Assembly: GCA_964654155.1 (NCBI GenBank)
Contig: CAZZGL010000009.1
Coordinates: 1-29,429, forward strand
Length of the DNA stretch: 29,429 nt
Direction of reading: 5' to 3'
DNA from: CAG-826 sp964654155
Lineage (GTDB): Bacteria > Bacillota_I > Bacilli_A > RFN20 > CAG-826
Positions 23,127 to 29,429 of this stretch are shown here, piece by piece. How positions within the stretch are numbered: the first letter of the stretch is position 1; each line of letters opens with the position of its first letter. The notes under the pieces were generated by a model, which saw only the letters and a program-made list of their open reading frames with translations, was not told the origin of the DNA and did not search any database. A program made the translations under genes and the position numbers.

Positions 23127-25433
23127 ATGAAATCGATGAAAGAAACAATATCTTTTGATTTAATTCAAAATAAATTAAAAACTTATATTAAAAGTGAATA
23201 TGCTGAAAGAAGAATTAATGAATTACAACCATTGTATGATTATTTTTATTTGGAAAGAGAATTAAGATTTTTAAAAGAAATGATTTCCTTTATTGCTTCT
23301 TACGGTTCATTACCAATCGTAAATTCAATTTTATTAGATAAATATATAGAATATGCTTATAAAGGCGGCATTTTATCGCCTCAAGAACTTTCATATATTG
23401 TTAATGATATAAATAATACTGAACAAGTTCTTGATTTTATAAGCAAGAGTGAAGGTGATTATCCATTATTAAAAGAATATGTTCGTGATTTTGCTAGTTT
23501 AAAACACTTATTAACATCAATTAATAATGTTGTTTCTCCATCACTTACAATATTTGATAATGCTTCACGAGAACTACAATCGATTAGATTAAGAATTATC
23601 AGAACTGAATCATCTATTAAAACGACAATCAATACGCTTGCAACAAAATATAAAGACTTATTAACTGAAGGTGGAGTAACTTTAAGAAATGGACATTATG
23701 TTTTACCTGTAAAAAATAGTGAAAAGAATAAAGTTTTAGGTATTGTTCACGATGTTTCAAGCTCAGGAATGACAATTTTTATTGAACCATCTTCACTTGT
23801 AGAGTTAAATAATTCATTATTGTTACTTCATCAAGAAGAGGAAGATGAAATAAAGCGGATCTTACAAAATTTAACTAAATTAGTGTTGCTCAATCAAAAA
23901 GATTTATTAAATAACAATACAATGCTTGGAGAATTAGATTTTGCATCTGCAAAAGCAAGTTATGCTTTAGAAACAAATAGTTATGTAGCTTCAATTTCTA
24001 AAACGCCAATGATTATATTAAAAGGAGCTCGACATCCTCATATTGATTCAAAAAAAGTTGTGAAAAACGATTTTTATTTAGATGAAAATAATCGTATTTT
24101 AGTTTTAAGTGGACCAAATGCTGGAGGAAAAACAGTGGCAATGAAATGCGTTGGTTTACTATCTTATATGCATCAATGTGGACTAGCTTTACCTACTGAT
24201 GAAGAGGGAAGTCTTCCAATTTTTGATTGTTTTTTATGCGATATTGGTGACCAACAATCTTTAAATGATAATTTATCAACTTTTTCAGGACATATGGAAT
24301 CTCTTAAAAATATATTAACTACTTTAACAAAACATTCGTTAGTATTAATAGATGAAATTGGTACAGGTACCGATCCTTTAGAAGGAGAAGCACTTGCGGT
24401 TTCTCTTATTAAAGCCATTAAAGATAAAGGTGCTTTAGGAGTTATTTCTTCCCATTTTAGTGGCGTTAAAGAATATGCTTTTAATAATGAAGGTGTATTA
24501 ATTGGCTCAATGATTTTTGATGAAGAAAATCTTCTTCCTACTTATCGTTTAAAAGTTGGCATTCCTGGTAAGTCTTATGCTTTGGATGTCGCTAAAAGAC
24601 ATGGATTACCGGATTATGTGATTGACTTTGCTAATGAATACTTAAAAAGTAATCATAATAGAGGTAATGAAGATAAAATTTCTTATTTAGAAAAAATGAT
24701 TATTGAATATGAAAAGAAAATTGAAGAGATTAAACAAAAAGAAATAAAAATTAGTGATGCTGAAAAGGAAATTAGTGACTTTTATGCATCGATGGATGAT
24801 ATAAAAAAGAAAATGATTTCGGATTTTGAAAAAGAAAAACACCTATTACTAGAAGAAGTACATGTGCAAATTGAAGAAATACTTTTACAATTAAAAAATG
24901 GCACTTTAAAATATCATGAAGCCTTAGAATTAAAAAAGAAAGTAGATTCATTAGAAGAAATTAATGAAGATTTTGAAGAAGAAAATGATACTTCAATAAA
25001 TATTGGTGATTATGTTTTGGTTGTAGATAGCAATGTTCAAGGAAGAGTAACTATTATTAATAAGAATAATATTACCTTTATTAGTGAAGAAGGTTTTTCT
25101 TTTAATGTAAAGAGGAATAAAGTAATAAAAATTAAACCACCAAAGAAGAAAGTTAAAAAAGCAACCGGTGATCCAATGATTATGACTTCGCTTAGCAGCG
25201 AGCATAATGTCATTGGAATGCATGTGGAAGATGCTTTAGATAGCGTTATAAAATACTTAGATTCTGCGCGGGTAAGAAGATTTAAATCTGTTCGTATTAT
25301 TCATGGTGTCGGAACAGGAGCGTTAAGAAAAGCTATTCATAACTATTTAGATAAACAGTCATTTGTGGACTCATATCGTTTAGGCAATAGTAATGAAGGT
25401 GGATTAGGGGCGACGGTGGTGAATTTAAAATGA
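23127..25433 (+). CDS. mutS2: MutS2 (RqcU) ATPase with Smr domain
   Basis: A 768-residue homologue of MutS without the mismatch-reading domain. It acts on branched DNA and/or on stalled or collided ribosomes. Seen: SGPNAGGKTVAMK (Walker A), LIDEIGTGTDPLEGEAL (Walker B and signature), a coiled-coil clamp rich in K/E (about 510-610), a KOW-like beta region around YVLVVDSNVQGRV, and a C-terminal Smr domain with IIHGVGTGALRKAI. ATG 23127 is preferred because GGTGAT stands 4 bases upstream; GTG 23118 and ATG 23121 overlap that site. Its end overlaps uvrC by 4 bases. Confidence 0.95.
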   Translation: MKSMKETISFDLIQNKLKTYIKSEYAERRINELQPLYDYFYLERELRFLKEMISFIASYGSLPIVNSILLDKYIEYAYKGGILSPQELSYIVNDINNTEQVLDFISKSEGDYPLLKEYVRDFASLKHLLTSINNVVSPSLTIFDNASRELQSIRLRIIRTESSIKTTINTLATKYKDLLTEGGVTLRNGHYVLPVKNSEKNKVLGIVHDVSSSGMTIFIEPSSLVELNNSLLLLHQEEEDEIKRILQNLTKLVLLNQKDLLNNNTMLGELDFASAKASYALETNSYVASISKTPMIILKGARHPHIDSKKVVKNDFYLDENNRILVLSGPNAGGKTVAMKCVGLLSYMHQCGLALPTDEEGSLPIFDCFLCDIGDQQSLNDNLSTFSGHMESLKNILTTLTKHSLVLIDEIGTGTDPLEGEALAVSLIKAIKDKGALGVISSHFSGVKEYAFNNEGVLIGSMIFDEENLLPTYRLKVGIPGKSYALDVAKRHGLPDYVIDFANEYLKSNHNRGNEDKISYLEKMIIEYEKKIEEIKQKEIKISDAEKEISDFYASMDDIKKKMISDFEKEKHLLLEEVHVQIEEILLQLKNGTLKYHEALELKKKVDSLEEINEDFEEENDTSINIGDYVLVVDSNVQGRVTIINKNNITFISEEGFSFNVKRNKVIKIKPPKKKVKKATGDPMIMTSLSSEHNVIGMHVEDALDSVIKYLDSARVRRFKSVRIIHGVGTGALRKAIHNYLDKQSFVDSYRLGNSNEGGLGATVVNLK

Positions 25434-27190
25434 ATCAACGATTAAAAGAAGAAATTGATTTATTAACAACTTCACCAGGCGTTTATCTAATGTATAACGC
25501 CTTAAATAAAGTAATCTATGTTGGAAAAGCTAAAAATCTAAAAAAAAGGGTATCTCAATATTTTCTTCGTCCTCAGGTAGGTAAAGTTAAAAGAATGGTC
25601 TCAGAAGTAGTACGTTTTGAAACTATTCAAACTGAAACCGAAAAAGAAGCCTTATTATTAGAAATTAATTTAATACGTGTACACTATCCTCCGTTTAATA
25701 TTTTACTAAAAGATGGTAAGAGTTATCCTTATATTGCTATCTATAAAAAAAATGATCCTTATTTAAGAATTATGTATAAAGATAATGATCCAACTTATCG
25801 ATATTATGGTCCTTATCCATCATCTTCTTCATGTTATGAAATAATTAACTTACTAAATAAATTATTTCCATTAAGAAAATGTAAAACCATTCCACTAACT
25901 CCTTGCTTATATTATCATTTAGGACAATGTTTAGCGCCTTGTATTAATAAAATATCAAATGATGACTATCAAAAAATGGTAGATGATATTGCCTTATTTT
26001 TAGATGGAAAAGATTTAAAAAAGCGCAAAGAAATCGAAAAATTAATGTATCAAGAATCGGAAAAACTTAATTTTGAAAAAGCGGGGGAATATAAAAAAAT
26101 ATTAGATTCAATAGACCATATCATCTCTCATCAAAATATCGATCAAAAAGATAAAATTGACCGTGATGTTTTTGCTCTTTCAACTAGAGATGGATATCTT
26201 TCTTTAGCTATTCTTTTATATCGAAAAGGAAAGTTACTTGGAAAAGATCTTTTTGTTGTTGAAGAATTCGATGATGTTAAAGAACAAGTAACAAATATGA
26301 TTGGTCAATATTATTTATCACACCCTTTACCAAAGGAAATAATTGTATCGATTAAAGAAATTGCCTCGATTCTTTCTTTAGCGCTTTCAACTAATGTTGT
26401 TTGTCCTTTAAAGGGAAGTAAACTTGAATTAGTAAACATGGCTTTAAAGAACGCTAAAACGGGATTAGATGAACATTTTTTAACGGCAAGATTAGAAGAT
26501 GATCAAGTTACATTGTTAGAAGAACTAGGTAAGATATTAAACATACCTACACCATATCGCATTGAATTATTTGATAATTCTCATATTCAAGGATCTTCTC
26601 CAGTTGGCGCGATGGTTTGCTTTATAAATGGGCAAAAAGCTAAAAAAATGTATCGAAAGTATCATATTGAACATGAAGAAAAACGCGATGATTTTGCCTC
26701 CATGAAAGAAGTAATTAAAAGAAGATATTCACGACTAAAAGAAGAAAAAAGTACTTATCCTGACTTAATTATAGTCGATGGAGGTTTAGGACAAATTCAT
26801 GCTTGTCAAGAGGCTTTAAATAGCATAAATGTAGATATACCTTTTGTAGGATTATATAAAAACGATAAACACCAAACCGAAGGATTGATGTCGAAAGATG
26901 GAGAAGTATTTATCATAGAACAGGGTTCACCATTGTTTTTCATGTTGATGAGAATGCAAGATGAAGTACATCGATACGCAATTACATTTCATAAACAAAT
27001 TCGTTCTAAGAGTATGCTTGCTTCAATATTAGATGATATTCCAGGATTAGGACAAAAAAGGAAACAACTTTTATTTGAGAGATTTGATACAATTTCCGCT
27101 TTAAAATCAGCATCTTTAGAAGAACTATCGCAAATAATACCAACCGATGTAGCGACCTTATTATATGAGAAGATAAATAAAAAGCCTTAA
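25430..27190 (+). CDS. uvrC: Excinuclease ABC subunit UvrC
   Basis: Nuclease of nucleotide excision repair that makes both incisions, 586 residues. Seen: the N-terminal GIY-YIG domain (SPGVYLMY, VIYVGKAKNLKKRVSQYF), a cysteine cluster of four (RKCK...PCLYYHLGQCLAPC) of the kind linked to an iron-sulfur cluster, a UVR motif region around residue 215, the RNase H-like domain with LFDNSHIQG and IIVDGGLGQIHA (catalytic Asps), and C-terminal helix-hairpin-helix repeats (DIPGLGQKRK). Its start overlaps the mutS2 stop (ATGA). The terminator of the convergent gerE overlaps its stop codon. Confidence 0.97.
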   Translation: MNQRLKEEIDLLTTSPGVYLMYNALNKVIYVGKAKNLKKRVSQYFLRPQVGKVKRMVSEVVRFETIQTETEKEALLLEINLIRVHYPPFNILLKDGKSYPYIAIYKKNDPYLRIMYKDNDPTYRYYGPYPSSSSCYEIINLLNKLFPLRKCKTIPLTPCLYYHLGQCLAPCINKISNDDYQKMVDDIALFLDGKDLKKRKEIEKLMYQESEKLNFEKAGEYKKILDSIDHIISHQNIDQKDKIDRDVFALSTRDGYLSLAILLYRKGKLLGKDLFVVEEFDDVKEQVTNMIGQYYLSHPLPKEIIVSIKEIASILSLALSTNVVCPLKGSKLELVNMALKNAKTGLDEHFLTARLEDDQVTLLEELGKILNIPTPYRIELFDNSHIQGSSPVGAMVCFINGQKAKKMYRKYHIEHEEKRDDFASMKEVIKRRYSRLKEEKSTYPDLIIVDGGLGQIHACQEALNSINVDIPFVGLYKNDKHQTEGLMSKDGEVFIIEQGSPLFFMLMRMQDEVHRYAITFHKQIRSKSMLASILDDIPGLGQKRKQLLFERFDTISALKSASLEELSQIIPTDVATLLYEKINKKP

Positions 27191-27201
27191 TAAATAAGGC
27201 T
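27175..27201 (-). terminator. Terminator of gerE (minus strand)
   Basis: Read on the minus strand, AGCCTTA pairs with TAAGGCT around a 5-base loop and is followed by TTTTTATTTA. The stem contains the gerE stop codon on one strand and the uvrC stop codon on the other. Confidence 0.75.
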
Positions 27202-27403
27202 AAAGAGAAATTTCGTTCATTCGAATTAATTCAATAACTGCGTGGGCTCTTCCGTGAACACCTAATTTTTGGATGACATTAGAAATATGATTTCTAACGG
27301 TTTTTTTCGATATATAGAGGATATCTGCAATTTCAGAAGTGGATTTGTTTTGTACTAGTAACTCGAAGACTTCACGTTCTCTTTTAGTTAAGATTGATGG
27401 CAT
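27200..27403 (-). CDS. gerE: GerE, late sporulation LuxR-type regulator
   Basis: A 67-residue stand-alone LuxR-type helix-turn-helix protein. LTKREREVFELLVQNKST, EIADILYISKKTVRNHISN and the tail AVIELIRMNEISL follow B. subtilis GerE (74 residues) almost residue for residue. In Bacillus GerE works in the mother cell with SigK, tuning coat genes. AGGAGAT precedes the ATG. The neighbourhood uvrC-gerE-racE-gerM is also the B. subtilis order with intervening genes removed. Its presence implies that coat-stage regulation is kept. Confidence 0.94.
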   Translation of the reverse strand: MPSILTKREREVFELLVQNKSTSEIADILYISKKTVRNHISNVIQKLGVHGRAHAVIELIRMNEISL

Positions 27404-27475
27404 AAAAATCTCCTATGTTTATTTTATAGTATTCATATTTTTCAAAATGTTTCATTTAGTTTAATAGGTGATTAT

Positions 27476-28132
27476 ATGAAAATACTGCTTTTTGATAGTG
27501 GCATTGGTCTTATTCCATCATTAAATTATTTATTAAAAAGAAATTTGAAGAATGATTACTATATAGAAATGGAAGAAAAGTTTTTTCCTTTTGGTAATAA
27601 AAATGAAATTGAGTTAGCAAATTATATAAAAAATAAAATTATTGAATGGGAAAAAGAGAAATTTGACCAAATTTATATTGTTTGTAATACGATGAGCGTT
27701 ATTATAAAGCAATATATAAGTTCTTTATCTACTAAAATTCACTTAATAATTGACCTTAATATAGAGCTCGTAGAAAAGTATAACGCTTCGATATTTGGAA
27801 CTAAAATTACATGTGAATATTTTAATAAATTAGGAATTAATTCAGTTGATGGAAGCCATTTAGTGGAAAATATTGAAAATAGAAATATATCTTTATTAAT
27901 TAGAGAAATTAAAAAATTAAAGTTTAAAACTAAATATGTAGTTATTGGATGTACTCATTTTACACATATAATTTTTTTATTAAAAAGGTATCATCCTAGT
28001 ACTTTTTTTATTGATGGTTATCCTTTACAATTTTTATCATTAAATAATGATAATAAATTATCAATTACATTAAATGATAAAGCAAAAAAAATAATAAATA
28101 ATAATCTTTTTAGTCATAACCTATTTACCTAA
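27476..28132 (+). CDS. racE: Glutamate racemase (divergent, short)
   Basis: Makes D-glutamate for peptidoglycan, the substrate of MurD encoded at 7250. Motifs: FDSGIGLI (Asp 7), FFPFGNK, VCNTMSVI (catalytic Cys 70), VIGCTHFTHI (Cys 159, His 161) and IDGYPL. At 218 residues it is well below the usual 265 or so, with a short second lobe and F for Y in the YG and THYP motifs. Both catalytic cysteines remain, so it is probably active. AGGTGAT precedes the ATG. gerM follows 31 bases later. Confidence 0.85.
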   Translation: MKILLFDSGIGLIPSLNYLLKRNLKNDYYIEMEEKFFPFGNKNEIELANYIKNKIIEWEKEKFDQIYIVCNTMSVIIKQYISSLSTKIHLIIDLNIELVEKYNASIFGTKITCEYFNKLGINSVDGSHLVENIENRNISLLIREIKKLKFKTKYVVIGCTHFTHIIFLLKRYHPSTFFIDGYPLQFLSLNNDNKLSITLNDKAKKIINNNLFSHNLFT

Positions 28133-28163
28133 TATATATATTTTAAATGTGAGGTGAATATTA

Positions 28164-29303
28164 ATGGATATGATTAAAAAATGGATTAAGGATAAGTTTA
28201 GAAAAAAACAAAAAAATAGCGATAGTGTAGCAATTGATGAAATTGAAAATATTGATGTTAGCAAAGTTGAATTTAAAAGAAAAAAACATTTTTTTCCATC
28301 TTTAGTTATTGCTAGTAATACAAAAGTTAAAAATGTACTAACTTTTATTATCCCGGTTGCACTTATTGCAACAGGCGTTACTCTAGGAGTAACATTAAAT
28401 TCCAAAAACGATGATGAAATAAAAAAAGAAGTAATTTTAGAAACTAATAAAATTTATCATCGAGTATATTTATTATCAAGCGATGATTATGTAGTTCCTC
28501 TTTCATTTAAAATGAATCAAAGATTAACCATTCAAGAAGAAATTATCGAGGTATTTTCTCTTTTAAAAACTAACACAAAAGCGGGTAATGATTACTTAAG
28601 AGGCTATATTCCGGTTGATACAAAGTTATTAAACATAGAACTTAATGAAGAAATTCTAACATTAAATATGTCTAATGAATTTAATAATTATACAGAAAAA
28701 AATGAAGTTAAAATGCTTGAATCATTAGTCCATACTTTTTTAGATTTTGATGGTGTTAGTCAATTAAAATTACAAGTTGATGGCAAATCACTTTCGACCT
28801 TTCCAAATAATAATCTTGTTTTTCCTACAATTTTAAATAATGATATTGGCTTAAATAGATTAAACTACACAGAAGATGTTTCTTCTAAAACTAGAACAGT
28901 CGTTTTTTATAATCATACCTATGATAGTAAACAATATATGATACCTGTTTCATTATATAGTGAAGAAAGCGAACAAGTTAGCGCCTTTATTAGCAATACA
29001 AAGTATGCACCTTCTATTTCAACAGGATTAAAAAAGATATCAACTTATAATTCTCTTGATTATGAAATTGCACCACTAATAAATGAAGAAGGCATCTTCG
29101 TCAGCGTTAATGATAGCTGTTTAATGGAAGAAGGAATTGTTAGCTCGGATATTTATGAATTAATCTTGCTTAGCTTTTCTTTTATGGATATTGATCAAAA
29201 TGTATCTTTGACAATTGAAGGCGAGAGTTATCAAGTAAATGGTTATTATTATAATGATGATGTTGAAGTATCATCGATTACCTATAATCAAGTTGCAATA
29301 TAA
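28164..29303 (+). CDS. gerM: GerM-like protein with two GerMN domains
   Basis: A 379-residue sporulation and germination protein. A basic cytoplasmic N-terminus (1-55) leads to one membrane segment (about 56-79, VKNVLTFIIPVALIATGV), then two related extracytoplasmic domains: about 97-215 (RVYLLSSDDYVVPLSF, VSQLKLQVDGKSL) and about 243-375 (TVVFYNHTYDSKQYMIPVSL, VSLTIEGESYQV). The repeated strand pattern and final sequence block are those of GerMN. In B. subtilis GerM helps hold the engulfment channel ring in the mother cell. There it is a lipoprotein; here no lipobox Cys is seen and a transmembrane anchor replaces it. GAGGTGA lies before the ATG. Position after racE agrees with B. subtilis. 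Confidence 0.85.
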   Translation: MDMIKKWIKDKFRKKQKNSDSVAIDEIENIDVSKVEFKRKKHFFPSLVIASNTKVKNVLTFIIPVALIATGVTLGVTLNSKNDDEIKKEVILETNKIYHRVYLLSSDDYVVPLSFKMNQRLTIQEEIIEVFSLLKTNTKAGNDYLRGYIPVDTKLLNIELNEEILTLNMSNEFNNYTEKNEVKMLESLVHTFLDFDGVSQLKLQVDGKSLSTFPNNNLVFPTILNNDIGLNRLNYTEDVSSKTRTVVFYNHTYDSKQYMIPVSLYSEESEQVSAFISNTKYAPSISTGLKKISTYNSLDYEIAPLINEEGIFVSVNDSCLMEEGIVSSDIYELILLSFSFMDIDQNVSLTIEGESYQVNGYYYNDDVEVSSITYNQVAI

Positions 29304-29341
29304 TTTATAGACAACTGAAGTGAAAAAGTTTTAAAAAAACC

Positions 29342-29370
29342 TTGAAAAGTGTAACGTTTTTCAGTATGAT
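29342..29370 (+). promoter_or_regulatory. Sigma-A promoter for a gene beyond the window
   Basis: TTGAAA at 29342-29347, a 17-base spacer and TATGAT at 29365-29370. The roughly 50 bases that follow contain no start codon with a ribosome-binding site, so a leader or RNA gene probably starts here and runs off the window. Confidence 0.7.
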
Positions 29371-29429
29371 ATACCTGACATTTCGCAGTTATAAAGGTAA
29401 ATATTGAAAAAAGTCCGCATTCTATCGGG

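Noticed and set aside
27404..27450. SigK-type promoter for gerE on the minus strand (TATAAAATA).
   Set aside because: It fits most of the -10 consensus but the nearest AC in the -35 region is about 19 bases away, too far.
27433..27460. SigE-type promoter before racE-gerM (CATATT, 13 bases, CATTTAGT).
   Set aside because: The -10 matches only partly, and the transcript would begin at the ribosome-binding site, leaving almost no leader.
1..29429. CRISPR arrays, tRNA or rRNA genes, transposase or integrase genes.
   Set aside because: No regularly spaced repeats, no tRNA-like cloverleaf with a CCA end and no recombinase motifs were found. The only similar repeats are the NADAR tail pair and the two hairpins.

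Overview
The window comes from a very AT-rich member of the Bacilli (low-GC Firmicutes). It carries the division and cell-wall (dcw) cluster in the same order as Bacillus subtilis, followed by spoIIGA-sigE-sigG, a T-box-controlled ileS, lspA-rluD, and an rnhC/mutS2/uvrC/gerE/racE/gerM block. TGA, TAG and TAA all end conserved genes (ftsW and ftsQ end in TGA; sigG, rnhC and gerE end in TAG). The code is therefore standard and not the mycoplasma code. SpoIIGA, pro-SigE, SigG, GerE and GerM together point to a spore-forming lineage, or one recently derived from spore formers. The exact family cannot be resolved from this window.

Layout. (1) 15-263: an FtsL-like protein. (2) 264-3020: an accessory island lodged between ftsL and the class B penicillin-binding protein, inside what is normally a tight operon. 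It holds a NADAR-family gene broken by one in-frame TAG, a terminator, a two-gene minus-strand cassette (basic plus acidic small proteins, toxin-antitoxin-like), a WYL-domain regulator, a 42-residue basic ORF, a decayed PBP fragment, a second copy of the NADAR 3' end, two look-alike hairpins and a terminator. (3) 3107-14687: spoVD/ftsI-like PBP, murE, mraY, murD, ftsW/spoVE, murG, murB, ftsQ/divIB, ftsA and ftsZ, mostly overlapping, ended by a terminator. (4) 14801-17375: spoIIGA, sigE, sigG and sepF. (5) 17397-22056: T-box leader, ileS, lspA and rluD. (6) 22053-29303: rnhC (minus strand), then mutS2 and uvrC, gerE (minus strand), racE and gerM. The end of the window holds a good sigma-A-type promoter driving an unidentified leader.

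How the genes fit together. MurB, MurE and MurD make UDP-muramyl peptide precursors. MraY and MurG convert them to lipid I and lipid II. FtsW and the PBP polymerise and cross-link septal peptidoglycan under FtsQ, FtsL, FtsA, FtsZ and SepF. RacE supplies D-glutamate for MurD. SpoIIGA activates pro-SigE in the mother cell, SigG acts in the forespore, and GerE and GerM belong to later sporulation stages. murC, murF and ddl are absent and must lie elsewhere.

The part most worth attention is the 264-3020 island. It sits where B. subtilis has pbpB, contains a PBP remnant, and its cargo is bracketed by an 80-bp near-identical repeat of the NADAR 3' end. FtsA is also unusual, with degraded nucleotide-binding motifs.
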